This document shows, piece after piece, positions 34,384 to 43,623 of a stretch of DNA of 56,053 bases. A program made the translations under genes and the position numbers. Each line of letters opens with the position of its first letter. The stretch's first letter is position 1. The notes under the pieces are model-generated. The model saw nothing but the letters and a program-made list of their open reading frames with translations, was not told the origin of the DNA and made no database searches. This DNA comes from Roseobacter sp. MED193 (GTDB lineage Bacteria; Pseudomonadota; Alphaproteobacteria; Rhodobacterales; Rhodobacteraceae): assembly GCF_000152965.1 (NCBI RefSeq), contig NZ_CH902583.1:1518919-1574971 (forward strand), given 5' to 3'.

Positions 34384-35196
34384 TCAGGCTTGCGCCATCT
34401 CGGCCCGGATGGTGGCATCCAGGGTTTCGATCTCGGTGGATGTTGCCGCTTCCGAGAAGCTGGCATCGGCGCCGTAGATCTCGCGGGCGACGCCGGTGGT
34501 CAGCTGCTCGGGCAGACCATCAAAGACGATGCGCCCATCACGCATGCCCACCACCCGGTCGCAATAGCGCCGCGCAGTATCCAGCGTGTGCAGGTTGGCA
34601 ATGACGGTGCGCCCGTCTTCTTCATAGATGCGGCGCAGGGCCTCCATCACGGTCTGAGCGTTCATCGGATCCAGCGAAGCAATCGGCTCATCCGCCAGAA
34701 TGATCTTGGGATCCTGCATCAGGGCGCGGGCAATGGCGACACGCTGCTGCTGACCGCCCGACAGGGCCTCGGCGCGCTTGGCGGCATGTTCGGCAATCCC
34801 AAGGCGATCCAGAATATCAATCGCTTTATGGATGTCATCCATTGGGAAGAGATTGAACATGGTGGCAAAGGTAGAGCGCCGGTTCAACGTACCGTGCAGT
34901 ACATTGGAGACCACATCCATACGCGGCACCAGGTTGAACTGTTGAAAGATCATCGCACAGTCTGACTGCCAGGCGCGCTTGTCGCTGCCCCGCAGGCCGG
35001 TTATCTCGCGGCCTTCAAACAGAATGCGGCCCTCGCTGGCATCTGACAGGCGGTTGACCATCCGCAACAGGGTTGACTTACCCGCGCCTGACCGCCCGAT
35101 AACCCCGATCATGCAGGGTTTGTCGATGTCCAATGTCGCGGCATCCACCGCAATCTTGTCACCAAAACGTTTTGTCAGCTTTTCAATTCGCAGCAC
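34384..35196 (-). CDS. phnC: phosphonate ABC transporter ATP-binding protein PhnC
   Basis: This 270-residue ABC ATPase has Walker A 'GRSGAGKST', Q-loop 'MIFQQFNLV', signature 'LSGGQQQR', Walker B '[13 protein letters not shown]' and a switch histidine in 'VIANLHTLD'. '[19 protein letters not shown]' is characteristic of PhnC. It is the first gene of the operon phnC-phnD-phnE-phnE-acyltransferase. I looked for a Pho box upstream and saw no convincing 18-base direct repeat. No C-P lyase gene is in the window. Confidence 0.95.
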   Translation of the reverse strand: MLRIEKLTKRFGDKIAVDAATLDIDKPCMIGVIGRSGAGKSTLLRMVNRLSDASEGRILFEGREITGLRGSDKRAWQSDCAMIFQQFNLVPRMDVVSNVLHGTLNRRSTFATMFNLFPMDDIHKAIDILDRLGIAEHAAKRAEALSGGQQQRVAIARALMQDPKIILADEPIASLDPMNAQTVMEALRRIYEEDGRTVIANLHTLDTARRYCDRVVGMRDGRIVFDGLPEQLTTGVAREIYGADASFSEAATSTEIETLDATIRAEMAQA

Positions 35197-35380
35197 GGTT
35201 AGTCCCCTTCATTTCGGGCACTGACTAAGCCGTACAATCAAACGATTTGTGTCAAATGAATGAAGCTTTTGTAAACCTCGGCGCTGCGCAGCGTAAAAAC
35301 TGCCTCTGTGCAGCGGCGCAGCAAGAGAGTATATGGCCACGGAACACTCCTCATTTGTCTTTCCAAAAGGAAACCGCCCG

Positions 35381-36070
35381 ATGTCCTTTGACCGCAAGAT
35401 CAAGATCGCCCCCTCCATCCTGTCCGCCGATTTTGCCAATTTTGGCCAGGAAATTCAGGCCATCGAGGCCCAAGGGGCTGACTGGGTTCATGTGGATGTG
35501 ATGGATGGCCATTTTGTGCCCAATCTCACCTTTGGCCCCATGGCTGTGAAGGCCTTTCGCCCGCATGTGAAAACCGTAATGGATGTGCATTTGATGATCT
35601 CTCCGGTGGATGCCTATATCGACGCCTATGCGGATGCCGGCGCTGATGTGCTCACCGCCCATATCGAGGCAGGCCCCCATATTCACCGCACCCTGCAGGC
35701 CATTCGCGGCGCGGGCATGAAAGCGGGTGTGGCGCTTAACCCTGGCACCCCTGCCGAGGCCGTATCCCATCTGCTTGATCTGACCGATCTGATCTGTGTG
35801 ATGACTGTAAACCCGGGATTCGGCGGACAACAGTTTATCGACATGACGGCCAAGGTGCGCCAGTTGCGCCAGATGATCGGTGACCGCCCGGTCCATATTG
35901 AGATCGACGGCGGCGTAGACCCCAAGACCGCGCCACTGGTTGTTGAGGCCGGTGCTGATGTTTTGGTCGCAGGCTCTGCAGTGTTCAAAGGAGGCTCGGT
36001 ATCGACCCCCGAGGTCTATGGCGAAAACATGCGCGCGATCCGCGCCGCCGCCGAAGGGCACTGGGCTTAA
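35381..36070 (+). CDS. rpe: ribulose-phosphate 3-epimerase
   Basis: This 229-residue TIM-barrel enzyme starts at the ATG behind AAAAGGAAA. Motifs are 'KIAPSILSADFANFGQEI', 'HVDVMDGHFVPNLTFGP', 'MDVHLMISPVDAYI', 'VNPGFGGQQFI' and 'IEIDGGVDPKTA', with the metal histidines and catalytic aspartates conserved. It interconverts ribulose-5-phosphate and xylulose-5-phosphate in the pentose phosphate and Calvin cycles. It is divergent from phnC across about 180 bases and ends in a clear terminator. Ribosyl phosphates are products of C-P lyase pathways, so a phosphonate link is conceivable, but rpe may simply be the housekeeping gene. Confidence 0.95.
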   Translation: MSFDRKIKIAPSILSADFANFGQEIQAIEAQGADWVHVDVMDGHFVPNLTFGPMAVKAFRPHVKTVMDVHLMISPVDAYIDAYADAGADVLTAHIEAGPHIHRTLQAIRGAGMKAGVALNPGTPAEAVSHLLDLTDLICVMTVNPGFGGQQFIDMTAKVRQLRQMIGDRPVHIEIDGGVDPKTAPLVVEAGADVLVAGSAVFKGGSVSTPEVYGENMRAIRAAAEGHWA

Positions 36071-36158
36071 ATTCAGCCTCCCCACTATAATGGCCCCATC
36101 GCACTGCTCGCGCATCGGGCCGGATGTCAGTTTTCATAAACTTCCATCCAAGATTTCG

Positions 36159-36183
36159 GAGCGGTCCTTTGGGGCCGCTCTTT
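36159..36183 (+). terminator. intrinsic terminator of rpe
   Basis: GAGCGGTCC-ttt(g)-GGGCCGCTC (one G-T pair) is followed by TTT, about 90 bases after the rpe stop codon. Confidence 0.8.
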
Positions 36184-36411
36184 GCTGTTGTGCCTGTTCC
36201 TTGGTGCAATAACTCACAGGCCCCAGGGGCCAAATCTCACGGACAAATGGACAGTTGAGGCAAAGACAAATCAATTTTCAGGAAAATTAACCGAATCAAG
36301 TCACCTTCATCCTGTCGTTTTAGGTTTGGCAGTGTTTCGCCGTCTGTTTCGCAACCATCGAACGCCGGTTGTCTCGCTGGAAGCACCCTAGAGAATAGAA
36401 GGTTCGTTTAG
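36184..36411 (+). promoter_or_regulatory. upstream region of chemoreceptor gene
   Basis: This stretch, with the rpe 3' region, makes a 341-base gap. It is AT-richer in its second half. I see no confident -35/-10 pair and no supported ORF. The chemoreceptor start is preceded by GAAGG. Confidence 0.35.
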
Positions 36412-38376
36412 GTGAATAAAGACTCTCTCTTGTTCAAATTGGCTGTGCCAATCCCCCTGTGTCTGTGTCTGGGCCTGCTCTTGGCTGGGATCGTCCTTCC
36501 CTCCGCGATGAGAAACAATGCGATCTCTAACGCCACCGAAGGCGCCAGCCAAACCGCCGAGCAGATCAAAGCCTTTCGCAGCTACTACACCAAATTTGTG
36601 ATTGGCGATGTGAAAGCTTCCGGCGATATGTCTCCTGGAATCGACCACAAAAACGACCCCAACATCGTCCCTCTACCCGCCACCATGGTGCATGACGTTA
36701 GCGCCCAGTTGTCTGGTGAACCGCTCGGCTTTACGCTTTACAGCCCCTTCCCGTTTGAATCCCGCGCTGACCGCCCCACAGATGCCTTCATGGAGCAAGC
36801 CTGGGAGGCTCTTTCCAACGACCCTGAGGCTAGTTTTCAGCAGACCGAAGTGATCAATGGCAGTACCTTCCTGCGCGTCGCAGTTGCTGATCCTATGATC
36901 TCACAGGACTGCGTCTCCTGCCACAACACGGTGGCCGGTTCCCCCAAAACAGACTGGAAGGTGGGTGATCTACGTGGCGTGATCGAAGTCCGCCGCAACC
37001 TGGATCCGATTTTGGCCGGCGCGCAGTCGCTGTCACGCAACATCCTCATCGCCCTTGCTGTGGTTGGGACCATTCTTTTGGCCGTCTGCATATCTGTGGC
37101 CCGCTCGGTGACACGCCCGATAGGCCGCATCTGTAGCGACATTGCTGCCGTGTCTACGGGCGATCTGGAAACCGAGGTAACATCAGCGCACCGCAAAGAT
37201 GAAATCGGCAAAATTGGCAAGGCCCTGGTCGAGTTGCAATCTGACCTACAACAGGCCCGCGTCGGCGAAGAGCGCCGCGCTGCCTTGCAGCAGGAACAGC
37301 ACGACGTGGTTCAACACCTCAGCTCGGGGCTGGTCCGGCTCTCACGTGGGGATTTTTCCCAGCCGATTGATGTCGAATTCTCCGGGGCCCATGAAAAACT
37401 CCGTCAGAACTTCAATCTTACAATTGATACCCTCTCTGGCACCGTGTCCCAGGTCATTGAAGCATCAGAATCCATCGGTAATGGCGCAACCGAGATCAGC
37501 CAGGCCTCGGATGATCTGTCACACCGTACCGAAAGTCAGGCTGCAACGCTGGAACAGACCGCTGCAGCGCTGGACCAGATGACCGCATCGGTCAAGGCCG
37601 CCGCAGATGGGGCTCGCAGCGTCGAAGCCACCATGGCAGAAGCCCAAAATGAGGCCAAGAGCAGCGGCGAAGTTGTTGCCAATGCCGTTGCCGCCATGAC
37701 CGAGATTTCAGATTCCTCCAGTCATATCGGTCAGATCATCACGGTGATTGACGACATCGCCTTCCAAACCAACTTGCTGGCGCTAAATGCCGGGGTTGAG
37801 GCCGCTCGGGCCGGAGAAGCTGGACGCGGATTTGCGGTGGTCGCCGCCGAAGTACGCGGCCTTGCACAGCGTTCTTCAGAAGCGGCAATGGAGATCAAGG
37901 CGTTGATTGGCGCCAGCGCCGAACAGGTTGGCCGAGGTGTTGATCTGGTTGGCAAAGCCGGCGAGGCGCTGAATTCCATTGTTGGCCGGGTGAACGAGAT
38001 TTCGGAGCTCGTCTCCGATATTACTGAAGGCGCGGTTGAGCAATCAACCGGTCTGGCCGAGATCAATATTGGCGTCACGCAGCTTGACCAGGTGACCCAG
38101 CAAAATGCCGCAATGGTGGAAGAATCAACTGCCGCTGGCCACCTGCTCAAAGCCGATGCGCTCACGCTCACCCGGGTGGTTTCAGGATTTCAAATCCAGG
38201 GCGACAAGCGCACAGCCAAACCGCAAGAAGCCCCCACCCCTGTGGCCACAGACCCCACGACCGTCTCCCATGACTATTTGGACTGGGGCGATGAAGAGGT
38301 CCAACAAAGCGAACCTGTGCCACAGCAGGTCAATGGCCCTGTCGACAGTGGTGAAGGCAAGTGGCAGGATTTCTAA
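36412..38376 (+). CDS. methyl-accepting chemotaxis protein with heme-c (CxxCH) sensor domain
   Basis: This 654-residue transducer starts with GTG, nine bases after GAAGG. TM1 is about 7-30. The periplasmic domain (about 31-205) resembles Tll0287/DUF3365 and carries CVSCH at 167-171, a covalent c-type heme site. TM2 is about 212-232, followed by HAMP, a second HAMP-like region and the MCP signalling domain with the hairpin tip around '[29 protein letters not shown]'. It should steer motility through CheA/CheW in response to a redox or gas ligand at the heme. No che genes are adjacent. Confidence 0.93.
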   Translation: MNKDSLLFKLAVPIPLCLCLGLLLAGIVLPSAMRNNAISNATEGASQTAEQIKAFRSYYTKFVIGDVKASGDMSPGIDHKNDPNIVPLPATMVHDVSAQLSGEPLGFTLYSPFPFESRADRPTDAFMEQAWEALSNDPEASFQQTEVINGSTFLRVAVADPMISQDCVSCHNTVAGSPKTDWKVGDLRGVIEVRRNLDPILAGAQSLSRNILIALAVVGTILLAVCISVARSVTRPIGRICSDIAAVSTGDLETEVTSAHRKDEIGKIGKALVELQSDLQQARVGEERRAALQQEQHDVVQHLSSGLVRLSRGDFSQPIDVEFSGAHEKLRQNFNLTIDTLSGTVSQVIEASESIGNGATEISQASDDLSHRTESQAATLEQTAAALDQMTASVKAAADGARSVEATMAEAQNEAKSSGEVVANAVAAMTEISDSSSHIGQIITVIDDIAFQTNLLALNAGVEAARAGEAGRGFAVVAAEVRGLAQRSSEAAMEIKALIGASAEQVGRGVDLVGKAGEALNSIVGRVNEISELVSDITEGAVEQSTGLAEINIGVTQLDQVTQQNAAMVEESTAAGHLLKADALTLTRVVSGFQIQGDKRTAKPQEAPTPVATDPTTVSHDYLDWGDEEVQQSEPVPQQVNGPVDSGEGKWQDF

Positions 38377-38402
38377 AGGCCTCGCCCGCATGCTGACGAT
38401 GG

Positions 38403-39896
38403 TTATCGCAACTGCTGTGCAAATTGCTCCAACAGACGGTGCTTTAGAATTTTCCCGGTAGGGGCGGCTGGTAGGGCCTCGGTCAGTACGATCTGGGCTG
38501 GGCATTTGTACCCGGCCAGCTGATCACGCACAAACTGCATCAACTCCACCACCTCAGGCCTGTTCCCTTCTGCGACCTCAACAAAGGCCAATACCTCTTC
38601 ATCGCCTTGGCTACGACGCCCGACAACAGCGGATTGCACCACCTGAGGATGGGCATTCAGCGCCGCCTCTACCTCGGGCGGGAAAACGTTGAAGCCCCCA
38701 TGGATAATCAGCTCCTTTGAGCGCCCCTCAATGTGCAAAAACCCCTGCGCATCCAAGCGGCCCAGATCCCCGCTGCAGAGCCATCCCTGAGCATCCAGCA
38801 CCTTAGCGGTTTCCTCTGGGTTGCGATAATAGCCCAGCATCACATTTGCGCCGCGCATCTGCACCTCACCGATGCCATCGCCACCGCCTGCCACGCTTTC
38901 ATCTATCCGTACCTCCACCCCCGGCAGCGGCGGCCCAACCGAAATATCCGGGTTACCTGTACTTTGGTTCTTGGTCGCGCAAACACCGGCTGTGGCTTCG
39001 GTCATGCCATAGCCGTTTTGCAGGGGTACGCCATAAAAAGCCTCTGCCCGTCGTTTCCAGTCGGGATCCAATGGCGCCGCCCCAGAGGAGACATATTGCA
39101 AAACCGGGCTATCGAGGCGATCCAGTCCCTGTTCCTTGGCAAATTGCATCACCAGGGCATGCATCTGTGGCACCGCTGCCAGCCGGGTCACGCCACGTCG
39201 CAGAGCCTCATACAGTTTTGCAGCCGAGAACCGCGCCTCCAGCCAGACCTCGGCCCCCGCATAAAGCGAGGCTGTCATCACAGAAGCCAGCCCAAAAACA
39301 TGGGTCATTGGCAAAACCCCGTAGATCACATCCCCAGGCACCATATTGCGCAGCTCGGCAGAGGCCTTGCCCCCAAAGAGCAGGTTGCCATGGGTCAGCA
39401 TCACCCCCTTGGGGGCGCCGGTTGTGCCAGTGGTATATAGGATCACCGCAACGCCCAAAGGCGCATCGCCTACGCTTGGGTAGGGGCAGAGCCTATGCAT
39501 CGCACCGAAAGAGCCAGTTATTTGCTCCGCCTCCAACCGCGCCGCATGAGCCTGTGCAGGGCCTTCTAGCTGCGTAGAAATCAATACCAAAGCCGGGCGA
39601 GCATGGTCCAGTATCCGATCCACCTCGCTGTTGCTCATGCGGGCATTGACCGGCACTGCCACTGCGCCACATTGGGAGGCTGCCATCAGGGAGGCGACGA
39701 CCGCACAGCAGTTTTCTGCCAGAACCATCACCCGATCACCGGGCTGCACCCCAGCGCCTGACATCACCTGCGAGAGCTCCGCCGCAGCGATCGCCAGCTC
39801 TTTATAGGTCCAGCTGACCCCCAAACTATCGGAAAACCCAGCCGCCTCGGGTCGCGCGGCGACCTGAGCTGTCAATAGATCATGCCATAGCTTCAT
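38403..39896 (-). CDS. AMP-dependent acyl-CoA synthetase/ligase
   Basis: This 497-residue ANL-superfamily enzyme starts at the ATG behind GGGAG. Motifs are 'ILYTTGTTGAPKGVMLTHG' (AMP/ATP loop), 'YGMTEATAG', 'SGDLGRLDAQGF', 'KELIIHGGFNVFP' and the C-terminal catalytic lysine in 'PTGKILKHRL'. It activates a carboxylic acid to its CoA thioester, feeding the beta-oxidation enzymes of the same operon. It is the last gene on the minus strand and ends 26 bases from the convergent chemoreceptor. Chain-length preference is not evident. Confidence 0.92.
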   Translation of the reverse strand: MKLWHDLLTAQVAARPEAAGFSDSLGVSWTYKELAIAAAELSQVMSGAGVQPGDRVMVLAENCCAVVASLMAASQCGAVAVPVNARMSNSEVDRILDHARPALVLISTQLEGPAQAHAARLEAEQITGSFGAMHRLCPYPSVGDAPLGVAVILYTTGTTGAPKGVMLTHGNLLFGGKASAELRNMVPGDVIYGVLPMTHVFGLASVMTASLYAGAEVWLEARFSAAKLYEALRRGVTRLAAVPQMHALVMQFAKEQGLDRLDSPVLQYVSSGAAPLDPDWKRRAEAFYGVPLQNGYGMTEATAGVCATKNQSTGNPDISVGPPLPGVEVRIDESVAGGGDGIGEVQMRGANVMLGYYRNPEETAKVLDAQGWLCSGDLGRLDAQGFLHIEGRSKELIIHGGFNVFPPEVEAALNAHPQVVQSAVVGRRSQGDEEVLAFVEVAEGNRPEVVELMQFVRDQLAGYKCPAQIVLTEALPAAPTGKILKHRLLEQFAQQLR

Positions 39897-39947
39897 AACC
39901 GCATCTCCCAATTACTTTATGTTCTTTTACAGAAACTTAGGTCCTAC

Positions 39948-40730
39948 CTAACGCGCGCCAAAACATGGGCGACGTTTCTCCAGAAATGCGGCGATTCCCT
40001 CGCCCGCCTCTGCCGCGCCGGCTGCTGAGGCCATCGCATCTCGCTCCCGGTCAAGCTGCGCCGCCTCAGGTGTCTCATAGGCCTCGGCCATCATATGGCG
40101 GATCACTTGCTGGGCCTCAGCTGGGCCTTTGGCCAGGGTATCCGCCAGGGCCTGCGCTGCAGCTAGAACCTCCTGCCTGGGCACCACCAGATTGACCGCC
40201 CCCAAGGCCTCCATGCGTTCGGCCGTTACGGGACGGGCCAAGAGACACATTTCCATCGCCAGGGGCCGTGGCAGGATCCGTGCTAGTGCAGAGGTCAATC
40301 CGCCATCCGGCACCAGACCGGCCTTGACATAGGCCGCCGTGAATTTGATGCCTGCCCCTGCCACGATAAGGTCAGCGGCCAGAGCAAGCGACAAACCTGC
40401 CCCAGCTGCCCCGCCTTCGACCGCAGCAATCACCGGCACCGGTGCTGCGCGCAGACCCCGGATCATCCCATGCAGCTCATCCACCTTGTCGCGCCGCTGG
40501 GCTTCGGTCAGGTTGCGTCGCTCGATCAGAACATTCAGATCACCGCCCGCGCAGAAAAAGCCGCCCTCAGATGTGAGCAAAATGGCGCGAATGCGTGGCT
40601 CCTGTGCCAGGGCGACAGCGTCATTGATCGCCTGATAAAGATCCGGCGAAAGAGCACCACGCCGTGCTGCATTCATGTTTACGACAACAGCACGATCACC
40701 TTGATCTTCCAGTCGAGCCAAAACCGTCAT
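39948..40730 (-). CDS. enoyl-CoA hydratase/isomerase family protein
   Basis: This 260-residue crotonase-fold protein has the oxyanion-hole segments 'FFCAGGDLNVL' and 'VEGGAAGAGLSLALAADLIVAG'. 'KFTAAYVKAGLVPDGGLT' is typical, with aspartate at the position often held by the second catalytic glutamate, so hydratase activity is likely but isomerase or another activity cannot be excluded. It overlaps the thioesterase stop by four bases. It is part of the acyl-CoA degradation operon, which also encodes a FadB-like bifunctional protein with its own hydratase domain. Confidence 0.9.
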   Translation of the reverse strand: MTVLARLEDQGDRAVVVNMNAARRGALSPDLYQAINDAVALAQEPRIRAILLTSEGGFFCAGGDLNVLIERRNLTEAQRRDKVDELHGMIRGLRAAPVPVIAAVEGGAAGAGLSLALAADLIVAGAGIKFTAAYVKAGLVPDGGLTSALARILPRPLAMEMCLLARPVTAERMEALGAVNLVVPRQEVLAAAQALADTLAKGPAEAQQVIRHMMAEAYETPEAAQLDRERDAMASAAGAAEAGEGIAAFLEKRRPCFGAR

Positions 40731-41194
40731 TTTCTGATCCTTTTGAAAACACCTGTGGCCGTCGCCAAGAGCCGCCCCTCATCGTCGTGCAATTCTCCAA
40801 AGAGATGCGCGATAGAGGCACCACCCCCGGTCACCCGCGCTGTGGCCGTGATCCGACCCTTGCGCACCGCTGCCACATAGGACAGCGTCAAAGAAACCGT
40901 GACCAAGGCAGCATGGTTTTCGCGATCAAAGAACTGCGATGCCGTATTGCCACAGACCACATCCAGCAGCGTCGCAACGATTCCCCCATGCAGTATACCG
41001 TGGCGGTTCAAATGGGGCGGCTGCAGATCGAGTATGACCACACATGACCCATCCTGCCGGTCAATCGTTGTCTTGTAACCAACCAGTTGCTGCACCCCCG
41101 GATCTTCGATCTGGAAGGTCTGGTCCGACTGCGACGGGCCAGTCTCATCCTGGCCCGTCGCCTGTTGATCTGCCTCAGGCAGCGCTTTGGTCAA
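40727..41194 (-). CDS. PaaI-type hotdog thioesterase
   Basis: The best start is TTG at 41194, seven bases after GGAG inside the end of the upstream acyl-CoA dehydrogenase gene, giving 155 residues; a TTG at 41227 would lengthen the overlap. The hotdog domain has 'HLNRHGILHGGIVATLLDVVCG', with the HGG motif and catalytic Asp of PaaI/4-hydroxybenzoyl-CoA-type thioesterases. It should hydrolyse an acyl- or aryl-CoA and so recycle CoA in the pathway. The overlap indicates translational coupling. Confidence 0.9.
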   Translation of the reverse strand: MTKALPEADQQATGQDETGPSQSDQTFQIEDPGVQQLVGYKTTIDRQDGSCVVILDLQPPHLNRHGILHGGIVATLLDVVCGNTASQFFDRENHAALVTVSLTLSYVAAVRKGRITATARVTGGGASIAHLFGELHDDEGRLLATATGVFKRIRK

Positions 41195-42317
41195 TGAACC
41201 GCTCCAGCTGCGTATCCGTGTCGCCAAAGCGGTGGTCCGCCATCACGATCCGCTTCGCGATATGAGCCAGCTCATATTCTTCGGTCATGGCAATACCGCC
41301 ATGAAGCTGAATGCTTTCCTCAGCGACCAAACGTCCTGCCCGGCCAACCAGGTTACGCGCAGCTGAAATCTGCAGGGCCTGTTCCTCTGCGGAGGTCTCC
41401 AGGTGGCCTGCGGCATTGATCACGGCAGAACGCGCTTGCTCAAGCTCGATCAACAGGGTCGCCATGCGGTGCTGCAGCGCCTGGAAGCTGCCAATTGGCC
41501 GCCCAAACTGTTGCCGTGTCAGCAGGTATTCCCGCGTCATCTCGGTCGCAGCTTCCATGGCCCCGAGCGTTTCGGCAGCCAGAGCCACCTCAGCCCGATT
41601 GCTTGCCCGTTTCAGCGCTGCATAGGCTGCACCAGACGTCCCCAGGCGTGCATTCGCGGACAGACGGAGCCCGTCCAGGTCGACCTCAGCGGCCCGACCG
41701 CCAGCCAGCAATGCATAGCCACGCAGCGTCAGCCCCGCGCTGTCGCGCGGCACCAGGAACAAGGAAATACCCTCTTCATCGCCCGTCGCACCGGATTCGC
41801 GCGCCGAAACAATTAGATAGTCCGCAGCTTCGGCATTGATCACAACAGCCTTACGCCCAGTAAGGATAATGTCATCGCCCTCGGCCTTTGCCGTAGTCTC
41901 CACCTGCGCCAGATCATAACGGCTGTTGGGTTCACCATGGGCCAGAGCCAGGTGCACTTCACCACCGATAACTTGCTCGACCAGCTCTTTTTGCGCGTCG
42001 TTGCCCAGTGCGGCGATCAAACCACCGCCCAGAATTGCGGTATCCAGCAGCGGCTCTACCGCACCTGCACGCCCCAGCTCCTCGAAAACGGTGGTGAGGT
42101 CAAAGCCTGCGCCGGCAAACCCGCCCTCTTCTTCGCTGAACAGGGCACCGATGACACCCAGCTCGGCCAGCTTGGTCCAGATCCCGGCATCAAAGCCCAG
42201 GGAATTTTCCGCATTGCCCAAACGGGTGCTGGCGCGCAGCGCTTCCTGATTGTCCCGCAGGAATCGACGCAGGCTGTCTTGCAGCATTTGACGTTCTTCT
42301 GTCAGATCAAAGTTCAT
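41175..42317 (-). CDS. acyl-CoA dehydrogenase, partner-type subunit
   Basis: This 380-residue protein has the acyl-CoA dehydrogenase fold: N-terminal helices, the beta domain, and C-terminal helices with 'TREYLLTRQQFGRPIGSFQALQHRMA' and 'QLHGGIAMTEEYELAHIAKRI'. It is more diverged than its neighbour at 42314-43513, with which it overlaps by four bases. In heteromeric dehydrogenases of the ChsE/FadE type, two unequal subunits from adjacent genes form one FAD enzyme with one active-site glutamate per pair. A similar arrangement is inferred here. Confidence 0.9.
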   Translation of the reverse strand: MNFDLTEERQMLQDSLRRFLRDNQEALRASTRLGNAENSLGFDAGIWTKLAELGVIGALFSEEEGGFAGAGFDLTTVFEELGRAGAVEPLLDTAILGGGLIAALGNDAQKELVEQVIGGEVHLALAHGEPNSRYDLAQVETTAKAEGDDIILTGRKAVVINAEAADYLIVSARESGATGDEEGISLFLVPRDSAGLTLRGYALLAGGRAAEVDLDGLRLSANARLGTSGAAYAALKRASNRAEVALAAETLGAMEAATEMTREYLLTRQQFGRPIGSFQALQHRMATLLIELEQARSAVINAAGHLETSAEEQALQISAARNLVGRAGRLVAEESIQLHGGIAMTEEYELAHIAKRIVMADHRFGDTDTQLERFIDQSAA

Positions 42318-43513
42318 GCCCCGCCTCCCAGTTTGACTTTGGCAATGATGTTCTTCTGGACCTCGTTAGAGCCTCCAAAGATCGAAAGTTTGCGATTGTT
42401 GAAATACTGCGGGGCGGCGGCTGCGCTGCCTTCAGGACCCATATCAGGCTCATTGGCGCCTTCCAGGGCCTCTGACACAAAGGGCATGGCATAGGCACCA
42501 GCGGCGCGACGCGCCAGATCGTTGATCTCTTGGCGGATTTCAGTCCCCTTTACCTTGAGCATCGAACTTTCGACCCCCGGCGCCTGACCCGCAGCCGCGC
42601 GGGAGATAATCCGCAAATTTGTGGTGGACATGGCCATCAAGTCAATCTCAGCCCGTGCCACACGTGCGGCAAAATGCGCGTTCTCGCTCAAAGGCTTGCC
42701 CCGGTGCATCTGGCTGCTTGCCATACGTTTCACCGCGTCCAGTCCGGCGCGACTAAACCCGACACCGGCGATATTAGTCCGCTCATGAGTCAGCAGGTAT
42801 TTGGCATAGGTCCAGCCCTTGTTTTCCTCACCCACCAGATTTTCGACCGGCACTTTGACGTCGGTGAACCAGACCTCGTTCACCTCATGGGTGCCGTCCA
42901 ACAGGATGATGGGGCGCACTTCGATACCCGGCGTGTCCATGTCGATCAGCAGGAAGGAAATACCAGACTGCTGCTTGGCATCCGGATCTGTGCGCACAAG
43001 GCAGAAAATCCAGTTGGCGTGCTGACCCAGAGTGGTCCAGGTTTTCTGCCCATTGACCACATAGTGGTCGCCCTCCCGCACAGCGCGGGTTTTCAAACTG
43101 GCCAGATCCGACCCGGCGCCAGGCTCGGAATAGCCCTGGCACCACCAGTCTTCACCAGACAGGATACGCGGCAGATAGTGGTCTTGCTGCGCCTTGGAGC
43201 CGAACTTCTGTAGCACCGGTGCCAGCATCGCCAGACCAAAGGGCACAATGCGCGGCGCATGGGCACGACAGCATTCTTCTTCAAAGATATGGCGCTGCAC
43301 CGCGTTCCATTCACAGCCGCCAAATTCCTGAGGCCAGTTGGGAGCCAGCCAGCCCTGCTCATTCAAAATGGCATGCCATTTCTCGTGCCCCTCTTTGCCA
43401 AGTTCACGCCCCAGGCGAATGGCCTCGGACATTTCCTTTGGCAATTTCTGAGCCAGAAACTCTTGCACTTCGGCGCGAAACGCCTGCTCTTCGACTGAAT
43501 AATTCAGATCCAT
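42314..43513 (-). CDS. acyl-CoA dehydrogenase
   Basis: This 399-residue flavoprotein has 'WCQGYSEPGAGSDLASLKTRA' and 'YVVNGQKTWTTLGQHA' in the middle domain and 'KLSIFGGSNEVQKNIIAK' at the C-terminus, both standard FAD and substrate motifs. It starts behind GGGAGGAAG. It catalyses alpha,beta-dehydrogenation of an acyl-CoA, with electrons passing to ETF. It is probably partnered with the next gene. A 110-base gap with a hairpin separates it from the upstream thiolase gene. The acyl substrate is unknown. Confidence 0.93.
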   Translation of the reverse strand: MDLNYSVEEQAFRAEVQEFLAQKLPKEMSEAIRLGRELGKEGHEKWHAILNEQGWLAPNWPQEFGGCEWNAVQRHIFEEECCRAHAPRIVPFGLAMLAPVLQKFGSKAQQDHYLPRILSGEDWWCQGYSEPGAGSDLASLKTRAVREGDHYVVNGQKTWTTLGQHANWIFCLVRTDPDAKQQSGISFLLIDMDTPGIEVRPIILLDGTHEVNEVWFTDVKVPVENLVGEENKGWTYAKYLLTHERTNIAGVGFSRAGLDAVKRMASSQMHRGKPLSENAHFAARVARAEIDLMAMSTTNLRIISRAAAGQAPGVESSMLKVKGTEIRQEINDLARRAAGAYAMPFVSEALEGANEPDMGPEGSAAAAPQYFNNRKLSIFGGSNEVQKNIIAKVKLGGGA

Positions 43514-43560
43514 TTGGTGCTTCCTCCCTGAAAGCCGCCCCCCGGCCCACAGGCCCGGGC

Positions 43561-43595
43561 GCGCCCAGGCGACCCTCGATGGGTCGTTTGGGCGC
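43561..43595. other. intra-operon stem-loop
   Basis: GCGCCCA (43561-43567) pairs with TGGGCGC (43589-43595), and inside it CGACCC (43570-43575) pairs with GGGTCG (43581-43586). It lies between the thiolase and acyl-CoA dehydrogenase genes. The T-rich stretch is on the side that is upstream for the operon, so it is not a normal terminator. It is probably an mRNA stability or processing element. Confidence 0.6.
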
Positions 43596-43623
43596 TCGTT
43601 TTTGTTGGGTTAAACACTTTTGA

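Noticed and set aside
35197-35300. Pho box upstream of phnC
   Set aside because: There is TTCATTCATTTGACA-like sequence on the minus strand, but no two CTGTCAT-like repeats at 11-base spacing.
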